Source: VRUE01 sp033856195 (GTDB lineage Bacteria > Actinomycetota > Thermoleophilia > Solirubrobacterales > 70-9). Taken from it: DNA of 63,258 nt. This document shows positions 9,269-16,742 of the stretch, one piece after another; position 1 is the stretch's first letter; every line of letters starts with the position of its first letter. A program made the position numbers and the translations under genes. The stretch covers positions 1 through 63,258 of the forward strand of contig JAWVFL010000062.1 in assembly GCA_033856195.1 (NCBI GenBank), in the 5' to 3' direction. Below the pieces are notes generated by a model that worked only from the letters and a program-made list of their open reading frames with translations, searched no databases and had not been told where the DNA came from.

Positions 9269-10435
9269 ATGGCGAACGGTGCGGATACGAAGGTGAAGCC
9301 GGTGGTCGAGGAGATCGAGCCGTTCGAGGCTGCGCAGGAGATCGAGGGCGGCGACGTCTTCCTGATCGATACCCGCGAGCCCCACGAGTACCAGGAGGCC
9401 CACCTCGAGAACGGCAAGCTCGTGCCGCCCGGCCTGCTCCGCGACGAGATCGCCACCGCTGCGCCCGACAAGTCCGCCCGCACGATCCTCTACTGCCGCA
9501 GCGGCAACCGCTCTTACAAGGCGGCCGAGCAGTTGCAGGCGCTCGGATACGAGGACGTCGCCTCGATGGCCGGCGGCATCCTTGCCTGGCAGGAGCAGGG
9601 GCTGCCGGTCCTTGCAACCGAGGGCATGACCCCGGAGCAGCGCGACCGCTACTCGCGCCACACGCTGCTTCCCGAGGTCGGGGTCGACGGCCAGCTGAAG
9701 ATGCTGAACGCCAAGGTGCTGCTGCTCGGCGCCGGCGGGCTCGGCGCGCCGACCGCGCTCTACCTCGCCGCTGCCGGCATCGGCACGATCGGACTGGTCG
9801 ACGACGATGTCGTCGACGCATCCAATCTGCAGCGCCAGGTGATCCACAACACCGAACGGATCGGAACTCCCAAGACGGAGTCGGCGCGGCTGACGATCGA
9901 AGCGCTCAACCCCGACGTCAAGGTGGTCGAGCACCGCCTGCGGCTCGACGCCGGGAACATCCTCGGGATCATCGAGGACTACGACGTGATCGTCGACGGC
10001 GCCGACAACTTCCCTACCCGCTACCTGCTCAACGACGCCTCGGTGCGCCTGCGCAAGCCGGTCGTCTCCGCCTCGATCCTCAGCTTCGACGGCCAGATCT
10101 CGACCTTCGTCCCCTTCGAGGGCCCCTGCTACCGCTGCCTCTACCCGACGCCGACGCCGCCCGAGCTGGCGCCGAGCTGCTCCGCCAACGGGGTGCTCGG
10201 GGTGATGGCCGGCACGATGGGCACGCTGCAGGCCAACGAGGTGCTGAAGCTGGTGATGGGCATCGGCGAGCCGCTGATCGGCCGCCTGCTCCTCTACGAG
10301 GCCCTCGGCACGCGCTTCACCGAGCTCAAGGTGCGCCGCGACCCCGAGTGCCCGATCTGCGGTGAGAACGCGCCCGAGATTCCGGAGTCGGAGATGGGCC
10401 AGTTCCCCGACTACGCCGCCTTCTGCGCGGGCTGA
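9269..10435 (+). CDS. moeZ: Rhodanese-MoeB/ThiF fusion, sulfur-carrier activating enzyme
   Basis: A 388-residue cytoplasmic enzyme expected to adenylate the C-terminal glycine of a ubiquitin-like sulfur carrier and load it with sulfur. Residues ~18-115 are a rhodanese domain with the persulfide cysteine in YCRSGNRS. Residues ~130-385 are the E1-like ThiF/MoeB domain: YSRHTLLPEVGVDGQ, the nucleotide loop GAGGLGAPTALYLAAAGIG, and zinc cysteines in CYRCLYP and CPICGE. In Mycobacterium MoeZ the rhodanese domain is at the C-terminus; here it is N-terminal, so the order is swapped. The carrier gene cysO follows after 27 nt and cysM after that, so cysteine synthesis is the likely role, with possible sharing for molybdopterin or thiamine. 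The gene symbol is by analogy. Confidence 0.9.
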   Translation: MANGADTKVKPVVEEIEPFEAAQEIEGGDVFLIDTREPHEYQEAHLENGKLVPPGLLRDEIATAAPDKSARTILYCRSGNRSYKAAEQLQALGYEDVASMAGGILAWQEQGLPVLATEGMTPEQRDRYSRHTLLPEVGVDGQLKMLNAKVLLLGAGGLGAPTALYLAAAGIGTIGLVDDDVVDASNLQRQVIHNTERIGTPKTESARLTIEALNPDVKVVEHRLRLDAGNILGIIEDYDVIVDGADNFPTRYLLNDASVRLRKPVVSASILSFDGQISTFVPFEGPCYRCLYPTPTPPELAPSCSANGVLGVMAGTMGTLQANEVLKLVMGIGEPLIGRLLLYEALGTRFTELKVRRDPECPICGENAPEIPESEMGQFPDYAAFCAG

Positions 10436-10448
10436 GCCCAGCCTCCAC

Positions 10449-10454
10449 TAGGAT
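10449..10454 (+). promoter_or_regulatory. -10-like box just before cysO
   Basis: TAGGAT lies 8 nt before ATG 10463 and there is no Shine-Dalgarno sequence, which fits a leaderless transcript start for cysO in addition to read-through from the upstream gene. Confidence 0.4.
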
Positions 10455-10462
10455 CGCGCGCA

Positions 10463-10735
10463 ATGGCGACCGTTCGCATACCCCCGGTCCTGCGCCCGCA
10501 GACGGGAGGACAATCCGAAATCGAGGCGGCCGGCTCTGACGTCGGCGAGGTCCTTCGCGCCCTCACGGCCGAGCATCCCGGCACCGAGGAGCAGCTCTTC
10601 GGCGAGGACGGCGACCTCAACCGCTACGTCAACGTCTATCTCAACGACGAGGACGTTCGGGTCCTGGACGGGCTGGGTACCTCCGTGAAGGACGGCGACA
10701 CAGTCGTCATCCTGCCGGCTATGGCCGGCGGTTGA
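10463..10735 (+). CDS. cysO: Ubiquitin-like sulfur carrier protein CysO (MoaD/ThiS family)
   Basis: A 90-residue beta-grasp protein ending in the diagnostic Gly-Gly (VILPAMAGG), the site of adenylation and thiocarboxylation. MoaD, ThiS and CysO all share this end; the call as CysO rests on length, the start MATVRIPPVLRPQTGGQ, and position between the rhodanese-ThiF enzyme and cysM. In Mycobacterium CysO-thiocarboxylate gives its sulfur to CysM, and Mec+ then releases cysteine from the carrier; both partners are in this window. It is unlikely to be the molybdopterin subunit because no other moa gene is near. Confidence 0.9.
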   Translation: MATVRIPPVLRPQTGGQSEIEAAGSDVGEVLRALTAEHPGTEEQLFGEDGDLNRYVNVYLNDEDVRVLDGLGTSVKDGDTVVILPAMAGG

Positions 10736-10773
10736 AAAGCCCTTCGTAAAGTCCCACGGGGCTCGATCCCGAA

Positions 10774-10792
10774 GCTATACTTTTTGAAGTAA
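10774..10792 (+). promoter_or_regulatory. Second copy of the 19-bp box, upstream of cysM
   Basis: Identical to 9221-9239 over 19 bases while the sequence around it differs. The cysM start lies 15 nt downstream, with AAGGGG as a weak ribosome site between. Two identical boxes before two genes of one pathway suggest a common regulator or a common sigma factor. Confidence 0.6.
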
Positions 10793-10807
10793 GGGGATTG
10801 CGAGCGA

Positions 10808-11767
10808 ATGTCAGAACTTCTCAACCGACCCTGCGGGGGCCGCTTCGGCAATATCGTCGAGTCGATCGGCAACACGCCGCTGGTCGAGCTGCCGCGCCTC
10901 TCTCCCAACCCCGACGTTCGCATCTACGCCAAGCTCGAGGGACACAACCCGACCGGCTCGGTCAAGGATCGCGTCGCCAAGGCGATGATCGAGTCGGCCG
11001 AGGCCAAGGGGCTGATCGGGCCGGGCCAGACGATCCTCGAGCCGACCTCGGGCAACACCGGGATCGCGCTGGGGATGATCTGCCGCCGCAAGGGCTACAA
11101 GCTCAAGGTCGTAATGCCCGACAACGTCACCGAGGAGCGCACTCAGCTGCTCTCGATGTACGGGGCGGAGATCGTCTACTCCGAGGGCGCCAAGGGGTCG
11201 AACGGCGCCGTCGAGGTGGCCCTGGAGATGGCCCAGGACTCCCAGTACTACATGCCCTACCAGTACGGCAACGAGGCAAATCCGCGCGCCCACTACGAGG
11301 GCACGGCGCCGGAGATACTCGAAGAGCTGGACGATGTGACCGCCTTCGTCGGCGGCCTCGGCACCGGCGGCACCCTGATGGGCAACGGCCGCCGTCTCAA
11401 GGAGGAGAACCCGGAGACGCTGATCGTTGCCGCCGAGCCGATGCAAGGCGAGCTGGTCCAAGGCCTGCGCTCGCTCGACGACGGCTTCATCCCGCCGATC
11501 ATCGACCTCTCGATCCTCGACCGCAAGATCATGGTCTCCAACCGCGACGCGATTGTCTGGACCAAGAAGCTTCTCGACGAGGAGGGCGTCTTCGCCGGCG
11601 TCTCCTCCGGCGCGATCGCCGCGATCGCCGCCCGCATCGCCGGCGAGCTGGAGGGCGGCAACGTCGTCTTCCTCATCCCCGACGACGGCTGGAAGTACCT
11701 CTCCTCCGGCGTCTACACGAAGCCGATCGAGGAGATCGAAAACCTGGATTCCACCGTTTGGTGGTAG
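10808..11767 (+). CDS. cysM: CysM-type cysteine synthase (PLP-dependent)
   Basis: A 319-residue PLP enzyme of the O-acetylserine/O-phosphoserine sulfhydrylase family. The PLP lysine is in NPTGSVKDR, the substrate loop is TSGNTGI, and the phosphate-binding glycine loop is GLGTGGTLMG. Two details point to the CysO-dependent form: the segment GLRSLDDGFIPP, which corresponds to the region holding the phosphoserine-selecting arginine in mycobacterial CysM, and the extended C-terminal tail ending STVWW, similar to the tail that closes the active site there. Predicted reaction: O-phosphoserine plus CysO-thiocarboxylate gives CysO-cysteine. It follows cysO and has its own copy of the 19-bp box. Confidence 0.92.
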   Translation: MSELLNRPCGGRFGNIVESIGNTPLVELPRLSPNPDVRIYAKLEGHNPTGSVKDRVAKAMIESAEAKGLIGPGQTILEPTSGNTGIALGMICRRKGYKLKVVMPDNVTEERTQLLSMYGAEIVYSEGAKGSNGAVEVALEMAQDSQYYMPYQYGNEANPRAHYEGTAPEILEELDDVTAFVGGLGTGGTLMGNGRRLKEENPETLIVAAEPMQGELVQGLRSLDDGFIPPIIDLSILDRKIMVSNRDAIVWTKKLLDEEGVFAGVSSGAIAAIAARIAGELEGGNVVFLIPDDGWKYLSSGVYTKPIEEIENLDSTVWW

Positions 11768-11865
11768 TCACACTCCGCGGGTAGACCGCAACTCACCTCG
11801 CTCGCTGTGTTTGAGCGGCCGACAAGCTTGGTCAATCGAACTAGAGCAGGGGGGAGATGTTCTTT

Positions 11866-13404
11866 ATGTCGTCACGGATGGTCAGGGTGTTGTTGCTGGG
11901 CAGCTGTCTTTTCGCGAGCGCGGTGAGCATCGCCGGCGCTGCGCCGGCTGACATCGATCGCACCTTTGGACAGGAAGGTGTCGCGCGGGTCCAGAGCGAG
12001 CAGGGTGTCTACGTGTCTCCCGAGGACATGACGATCGCCCCGGGCGGCGAGATCTACGTCCTGCGGTCGGCGCTCCGCTGCTCGGTCTCGCCCTGCGCGG
12101 GAGAGCAGCTGGTCAGCCGCTTCACTCCGGGCGGTCTGCTCGACAGCGCCTTCGCGGTGGCCGGCGTGCGCAGCGTCTTCAGCTCGGACGACGGGTTTCA
12201 TCCCAGCCGCAACGGATCGCTGGCGGTGGGTCCAGACGGCCGGATCGTGGTTGGCTCAACTGACGAAGGCGACCTCGTCCTCGCCAGGTTGAATCCCGAC
12301 GGAAGTCCGGACGCCGGCTTCGGCAAAGCCGGCGTGGCCAAAGTCCACCTGAGCGCGCCGGTGGATCGCGTTCGCCTGGCGATCCTGGCCGACGGCCGGA
12401 TCGTCGTCGGCGCCGAGCCCCAGTCCGGCTACGGCGGAGACGCCGTGCTCGTCGCTCGCTACACGGCGCAGGGCGCCCCGGATCCGACCTTTCGCGACGG
12501 CAACCCGCTTATCACCAGCCTCGGCTCGGGCCTCGGGGGCATGGCACTGAGCGGCACCAAGACGGTGATCGCCGGCCCTCGCTGCTGCGGTGCGGAGGGA
12601 CGAGCCGTCCACCTGGCGCGCATCGAGGAGAGCGGCGTCTTCGACAATGGCTTCGGTCGCCAGGGAGAGAGCTTCGTCGATGACGTCACCGATCGCACCG
12701 GGGTCGGCGCCCTGATCGTCCTGCCGAAAGGTGGCATCTACGTCGTCGGCTCGGGCCGCAACGACAGGGGCGATGCCTTCGTCATGAAGTTGCGGGCGAC
12801 CGGCGCCCTCGACCGGAAATTCGGCCACCGCGGAATCGCGTATCTGAGGCGCAGCTACCTGGACGTGAGCGGCGCCAAGGTCGATCGTGCCGGAAGACTG
12901 CTGATCGCCGGAAGCGCTCCGCTGGGAACCGCTCGCGGACCTGCCTATGGACCAAGCAGGTTTGCCCTGCTGCGCCTGCTGTCCAGCGGCCGGCGGGACT
13001 CCACCTTCGCCGGGGGTTCGCTGATCCGCCTTGCCTCGCTGGAGGCGAACCAGGCTGTTGCGGTTGGTCTGCAGGAAGGGCGCAGGCTCGTGGCGCTGAC
13101 GTCGGGTGGGCAGTGCATCCGCAGCTGCCAATCGCCAACCGCGCTCCTGGTCCGCTTTCTTGGCGGAACCAGCGCTTCGCGTTGCCAGGGCCACCGGGCC
13201 ACCATCGTCGGAACTCGTCATGGGGAGAAGCTGGTCGGTACCCGGCACCGCGACGTGATCGCAGGGCTCGCCGGCAACGATCTGGTCTTTGGCCGCGGTG
13301 GCAACGACCTGATCTGCGGCGGACGTGGTGACGACCGGCTGGTCGGCGGCAAGGGCCGCGACGTCCTGCGCGGCGGTGCCGGCCGCAACCGCCTCAGCCA
13401 GTAG
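11866..13404 (+). CDS. Secreted delta-60-type propeller with RTX-like C-terminus
   Basis: Exported protein of 512 aa. ATG 11866 is preferred over ATG 11857 because GGGGGGAG abuts the latter and is correctly spaced (9 nt) from the former. A signal peptide follows (VRVLLLGSCLFASAVSIAGA). Residues ~30-420 hold repeats of the form LNPDGSPDAGFG / FDNGFGRQG / LDRKFGHRG, the delta-60 repeat signature of propeller-like proteins. The last ~70 residues contain nonapeptide-like GGxGxD repeats (GNDLVFGRGGNDLICGGRGD) typical of calcium-binding RTX parallel beta rolls. Likely a calcium-stabilised extracellular protein. It sits inside the cysteine cluster without an obvious link to it. Confidence 0.8.
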   Translation: MSSRMVRVLLLGSCLFASAVSIAGAAPADIDRTFGQEGVARVQSEQGVYVSPEDMTIAPGGEIYVLRSALRCSVSPCAGEQLVSRFTPGGLLDSAFAVAGVRSVFSSDDGFHPSRNGSLAVGPDGRIVVGSTDEGDLVLARLNPDGSPDAGFGKAGVAKVHLSAPVDRVRLAILADGRIVVGAEPQSGYGGDAVLVARYTAQGAPDPTFRDGNPLITSLGSGLGGMALSGTKTVIAGPRCCGAEGRAVHLARIEESGVFDNGFGRQGESFVDDVTDRTGVGALIVLPKGGIYVVGSGRNDRGDAFVMKLRATGALDRKFGHRGIAYLRRSYLDVSGAKVDRAGRLLIAGSAPLGTARGPAYGPSRFALLRLLSSGRRDSTFAGGSLIRLASLEANQAVAVGLQEGRRLVALTSGGQCIRSCQSPTALLVRFLGGTSASRCQGHRATIVGTRHGEKLVGTRHRDVIAGLAGNDLVFGRGGNDLICGGRGDDRLVGGKGRDVLRGGAGRNRLSQ

Positions 13405-13415
13405 AGGCAGGCGTC

Positions 13416-14486
13416 GTGCGACGGATCGCGCTTGCGACTCTCGTCGCCGCGACGCTTGCTTCATCGCTCGCCGGGCCGCCGTTGGCGGCGGCCCGGCCGG
13501 CGGTGCCACGGGAATTCATCGGCGTCGTCCCCCAAGGCACGCTCACGGCGCCTGATTTCGCCCGGATGCGGGGAGTGGTCGGAACGCTGCGAATTCCAAT
13601 CGCCTGGTCGCAGGTCGAGCCGCGGGCGGGGGAGTTCGATTTTGCCGGGCTCGATGCGACCGTCTCCGCGGCGGCGCGTTCCGGTGTACGCGTGCTTCCC
13701 TTCGTCTACGGCACCCCTGGCTGGTTGGCGCGCGATCCCGCCCGCCCGCCGCTCGGCACCCGCGCCCGGGCGAGCTGGGCTCGCTTCCTGGACGCGCTGG
13801 TTAATCGCTACGGCCCGGGCGGGGATCTCTGGGACGGCGCCCCGAGGGCACTGCCGATCCGCAGCTGGCAGATCTGGAACGAGCCCAACTTCCTGCTCTT
13901 CTGGCGACCACGGCCATCACCGGTGGGCTACGCCCGCCTGTTGCGGATCTCGGCGCGAGCGATTCGCGGCCTCGACGGCAGGGCAAAGATCGTGGCCGCG
14001 GGGCTGGCGCCGGTCGAGGGCGGCATGCTCCCCTGGACTTTCCTGCGCAAGCTCTACGCCGTGCAAGGGGTGCGCGACAGCTTTGACGTCGCCGCCGTGC
14101 ATCCGTACTCCTCGACGCTTGGCGGTGTGACCTATCAGGTCCGCAAGGCGAGGCAGGTGATGTCGACGGCCGGCGACGGTCGCAAGCCCCTGCTGGTCAG
14201 CGAGCTCGGCGTGGCCTCGGCGAGTCCGCTCCCGACCGGCTTCGACTGGGGGCTCAAAGGACAGGCGACGTTCCTGCGCCGGGCTTACCGGATGCTGCTC
14301 CACGCTCGCGGCCGCTGGCACATCGCCGGTGTCGACTGGTACGCCTGGCGAGACATGGCAGTTTCGGATCCCCACTGCGTGTTCTGCCAGCACGCGGGAC
14401 TGCTCGACTCCGCCGGCCAGCCCAAGCCTGCTTGGCGCGCTTTTCACCACCTTGCCGCCGAGACGAGGGCAGGAACCGTCCGCTAG
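13416..14486 (+). CDS. Secreted TIM-barrel glycoside hydrolase-like protein
   Basis: Exported protein of 356 aa from GTG 13416, 11 nt after the previous gene. Signal peptide at residues 1-27. The fold is a clan-A glycosidase barrel: RIPIAWSQVEP near residue 60, the acid/base Glu in the motif QIWNEPN (~residue 153) and a likely nucleophile Glu in LLVSELGVAS (~residue 265). This pattern is seen in GH39, GH5 and related families. The substrate cannot be told; it may trim extracellular or wall polysaccharide. Possibly co-transcribed with the RTX-tailed protein upstream. Confidence 0.75.
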   Translation: MRRIALATLVAATLASSLAGPPLAAARPAVPREFIGVVPQGTLTAPDFARMRGVVGTLRIPIAWSQVEPRAGEFDFAGLDATVSAAARSGVRVLPFVYGTPGWLARDPARPPLGTRARASWARFLDALVNRYGPGGDLWDGAPRALPIRSWQIWNEPNFLLFWRPRPSPVGYARLLRISARAIRGLDGRAKIVAAGLAPVEGGMLPWTFLRKLYAVQGVRDSFDVAAVHPYSSTLGGVTYQVRKARQVMSTAGDGRKPLLVSELGVASASPLPTGFDWGLKGQATFLRRAYRMLLHARGRWHIAGVDWYAWRDMAVSDPHCVFCQHAGLLDSAGQPKPAWRAFHHLAAETRAGTVR

Positions 14487-14489
14487 CCT
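14484..14489 (+). promoter_or_regulatory. -10-like box before the Mec+ gene
   Basis: TAGCCT lies 9 nt before ATG 14499, partly inside the end of the upstream gene (stop at 14486). No ribosome-binding site is visible. Confidence 0.35.
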
Positions 14490-14498
14490 CGCCGCACG

Positions 14499-14897
14499 AT
14501 GCGGATTGCCCAGTCCCTGATCGACGAGATGGTCGCGCACGCGCGCGAGGACCTGCCGAACGAGTGCTGCGGGATGGTCGGCGGCGCCGACGGCGAGGCG
14601 AGCGTGGTGATCCCTGTGGTCAACTCGGCGGCCAGTCCGCTGCGCTTCGAGATGGACCCGCAGGGTCAGTACGACGCCCTGAAGGCGATCGAAGACGACG
14701 GCAGGGAGATGCTGGCGATCTATCACTCGCACACCAAGAGCGCCGCTTATCCGTCGCAAACGGATGTCAACCAGGCGGTCAATTGGCCTGACGCGATCTA
14801 CCTGATCGTCTCGCTGCAGGACGAAGACGCGCCCGACGTCAAGGGCTACTGGCTCAAAGACCTGAAGATCGCCGATGCCGAGCTCGTCGTCGAGTAG
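14499..14897 (+). CDS. mec: Mec+-like JAMM metallopeptidase (M67)
   Basis: A 132-residue zinc peptidase of the JAB1/MPN/Mov34 group. The full JAMM signature is present: NECCGMVGG near the N-terminus, and HSHTKSAAYPSQTD (HxH...S...D) at residues ~76-89, which supplies two His and one Asp zinc ligands. In Mycobacterium the homologue Mec+ cuts the single cysteine from the C-terminus of CysO-cysteine. cysO and cysM lie ~3 kb upstream on the same strand, so all parts of the route are present though not contiguous. It overlaps the following DUF2007 gene by 23 bp. Confidence 0.9.
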   Translation: MRIAQSLIDEMVAHAREDLPNECCGMVGGADGEASVVIPVVNSAASPLRFEMDPQGQYDALKAIEDDGREMLAIYHSHTKSAAYPSQTDVNQAVNWPDAIYLIVSLQDEDAPDVKGYWLKDLKIADAELVVE

Positions 14898-15114
14898 CGG
14901 CCGGCTGGTCAAGGTCGCCTACGCCCAGACCCAGATGGAGGCCGAGATGATCCAGGGCCTGCTCGGCGAGCACGGCATCCCCAGCATGCTCAAGCGTGCG
15001 CCTGGGTTCGACAATCCGGACTTCCTCGGCGCTGGTCCGCATCAGGTCTACGTTCCGGAATCGGCTGCCGAGGACGCCCGCGAGGTGCTGGAGGGCACGC
15101 CGGGAGAGAGCTAG
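14875..15114 (+). CDS. DUF2007-like small protein
   Basis: A 79-residue protein starting at ATG 14875 within the end of mec. After a Ser-rich start it reads LVKVAYAQTQMEAEMIQGLL, then GIPSMLKRAPG, then HQVYVPESAAEDAREVLEG. This is the pattern of DUF2007 (putative signal transducing) proteins, which often follow zinc-ribbon or proteolysis genes and are thought to bind other proteins. Its stop shares bases with the stop of the convergent gene on the other strand. Function unknown; coupling to mec is clear from the overlap. Confidence 0.7.
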   Translation: MPSSSSSSGRLVKVAYAQTQMEAEMIQGLLGEHGIPSMLKRAPGFDNPDFLGAGPHQVYVPESAAEDAREVLEGTPGES

Positions 15115-15866
15115 CTCGAGTTGGGCCGGGCGATTTCGCGCAGGTAACCCCGCCAGGCATCTTCGATCTCAGCGAAGCGCGCATCGAAGGCGGCTTCGAT
15201 CGTCGGCGCGGGGCCGCCGGGGAGGAGCCGGAGGGCGAGTCGCTCGCATGCCTCCGAGCCCCGTTCCATCTCGAGCAGGTCGAAGATCGTGCCGCCGAGG
15301 ATCACCGCGTCGCGCCGGGAGGGCGGGAAGGACGGCCGAGCGCTCTCGCGCAGGCGGCGGATCACCGCGGGCCGGTAGAAGCCGACCTGGCGCGAGAAGT
15401 ACTGGGCTCCGCCTTCGACCAGCCAAGCCCAGCGCAGGTAGCGGGCAAAGCGGCGCGGCGTCCAGGACGGGGGAAGCTCTTGGTTGTTGGCGGCGATCAC
15501 CAGCTGGGCGTAGAGGCGCTCGGCCGTCCCACGCAGCGCCTCGCGCGAGTCTTCGCCGCCGGCGCGCCGTTCCATGTGCGGATCGTTGAGCACGTGCAGC
15601 TCGGTCGACATCGGCCAGCCCGCCAGGTAGCGGCGGCCCGCCGGGGCGGCCGACCAGCGCGCGGCGGGAAGGAAGGGATGGGCGAGCGAGAGCCAGACCG
15701 GGTTGGTGTGGACGACCACAGTGATGTCGCCCGGCACCAGCTCGAACCGGTCCTCGAGCCGCAGCCGCAGTTCCTCCATCCGGTCCAGCGTCCGCTCCGC
15801 GAAGGCGGCGTCGCCGCTGTCATGGCGCGCGGTGAAACTCAGCGACTGGGTCTCGACCCACGGCAT
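15111..15866 (-). CDS. Degenerate gluzincin-like (peptidase-MA-like) protein
   Basis: A 251-residue protein. The segment RWAWLVEGGAQYFSRQ (~residues 142-157) matches the WLxEGxAxY glutamate helix of MA-type metallopeptidases, and GGTIFDLLE follows as in that family. The HExxH zinc helix expected ~20 residues before it is absent; the corresponding stretch reads ERLYAQLVIAANNQ. It is therefore probably not an active metalloprotease. No signal peptide is seen. A TAGGCT box lies 8 nt before the ATG on the minus strand. Role unknown. Confidence 0.6.
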   Translation of the reverse strand: MPWVETQSLSFTARHDSGDAAFAERTLDRMEELRLRLEDRFELVPGDITVVVHTNPVWLSLAHPFLPAARWSAAPAGRRYLAGWPMSTELHVLNDPHMERRAGGEDSREALRGTAERLYAQLVIAANNQELPPSWTPRRFARYLRWAWLVEGGAQYFSRQVGFYRPAVIRRLRESARPSFPPSRRDAVILGGTIFDLLEMERGSEACERLALRLLPGGPAPTIEAAFDARFAEIEDAWRGYLREIARPNSS

Positions 15867-15881
15867 GTGATGCGAGCCTAC

Positions 15882-15980
15882 TAAGGGCGTCTGGCCAAGC
15901 AGATCAAGGACGCAGGGAGTGAAGCGTGCTCTGCACGTAAGCGACTGAGGACGCCGAGATGCGCCCGCCAGACGCCCTTA
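15882..15980. repeat. 99-bp palindromic element with 14-bp perfect arms (element A)
   Basis: TAAGGGCGTCTGGC (15882-15895) and GCCAGACGCCCTTA (15967-15980) are perfect inverted arms around a 71-bp core that has its own stem (CGTGC-TCT-GCACG) and outer GGACGC (from 15908) opposite GCGTCC. The right arm contains the stop codon of the DUF1802 gene (15978-15980), so the arms may be the original terminator of that gene with a core in its loop. No second copy of this core was found in the window. Confidence 0.65.
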
Positions 15981-16607
15981 GACCAGGACCGGTTCTTGGG
16001 CGCCGCATACGCTGAGGATCTCGGCGCGGGCGCGGTCGAACTCTTCGTCGGCCATCACCGGGGTGCCCTCGAAGGGAAGTTCGCGGTCGACCTCGACCCA
16101 GGAGCGGCAGCCGTGGTACTCCTCGCGCACCCGCACCGTCACCGGGCGGGGGATGCGGTGGACCCGCAGCAGCAGCACGTGTAGCGGATGGCGACGCTTC
16201 CAGTTGAGCCGCTTCTCCGCGTAGTCGGGCGTCCAGACGTAATAGGGGGAAAGCCCGTCGACGACGCGCGGGTCGTTGACCGTGATGTGGTCGGTGACCT
16301 CGGCCCATGCGCGCAGTCGCACCCGCTCGGGCTGCGAGATGCCGCCGTCCTGGAGCAGGGCGCGGGCGGGCGGTTCCTCATCGGGCCAGACGCCCTCCTC
16401 GAGCGCACGGCCCAGCTCGGGGTGATGCGACTCGCGCACCAGGTTGTTCTGCTGGTGATCGAAGGTGGGGTAGAGGAAGAAGCGCTCGTGATCGAGCTCG
16501 AAGTGCTTGTTCTCCTCACGGATCCCGCCCTTACGCAGGGTAAGCAGCTGCTCGCCCTCGGCGAGCGCACGGACCGTTACGGCCCATTCCTTGAAAGCGA
16601 TCGGCAT
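15978..16607 (-). CDS. DUF1802 family protein
   Basis: A 209-residue soluble protein. It opens MPIAFKEWAVTVRALAEGEQ and soon reads LLTLRKGGIREENKHFELDH, followed by FFLYPTFDHQ, the well-conserved start of DUF1802. The domain fills the protein, and the C-terminus ends with a tail (CGAQEPVLV). The biochemical role of this family is not established. The stop codon lies inside the right arm of palindromic element A. There is no clear ribosome site before the ATG; the 135 bp upstream hold tandem repeats that may be regulatory. Confidence 0.8.
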   Translation of the reverse strand: MPIAFKEWAVTVRALAEGEQLLTLRKGGIREENKHFELDHERFFLYPTFDHQQNNLVRESHHPELGRALEEGVWPDEEPPARALLQDGGISQPERVRLRAWAEVTDHITVNDPRVVDGLSPYYVWTPDYAEKRLNWKRRHPLHVLLLRVHRIPRPVTVRVREEYHGCRSWVEVDRELPFEGTPVMADEEFDRARAEILSVCGAQEPVLV

Positions 16608-16683
16608 TTGAAGTCGTACCTAGAGAAAGGTGGTTGAAAAATATTGACTGGGGAGGATCAATTGACCCCGTCCAGGTGAGAAC

Positions 16684-16739
16684 CCCGCCCGGATCGCGCA
16701 TTTTAGACGAGCCCGCCCGGATTGCAAAATTTGTGACGA
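16684..16739. repeat. Two tandem ~27-bp repeats upstream of DUF1802
   Basis: CCCGCCCGGATCGCGC...TTTTAGACGA (16684-16710) is followed at once by CCCGCCCGGATTGCAA...TTTGTGACGA (16712-16739). The ends are identical and the centres diverged. The 16608-16742 gap also has ATTGAC twice (inside 16641-16667), part of a GGATCAATTGACC palindrome. The region could be an operator array for the minus-strand gene or the worn end of an insertion element; no transposase remains. Confidence 0.5.
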
Positions 16740-16742
16740 AGA

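Noticed and set aside
9269..10435. Rhodanese-ThiF gene as two separate genes
   Set aside because: A single uninterrupted frame joins both domains with a normal linker and one ribosome site.
10463..10735. Assignment of the Gly-Gly protein as MoaD or ThiS
   Set aside because: No molybdopterin or thiamine genes nearby, while the CysM and Mec+ partners of CysO are; the call is therefore CysO.
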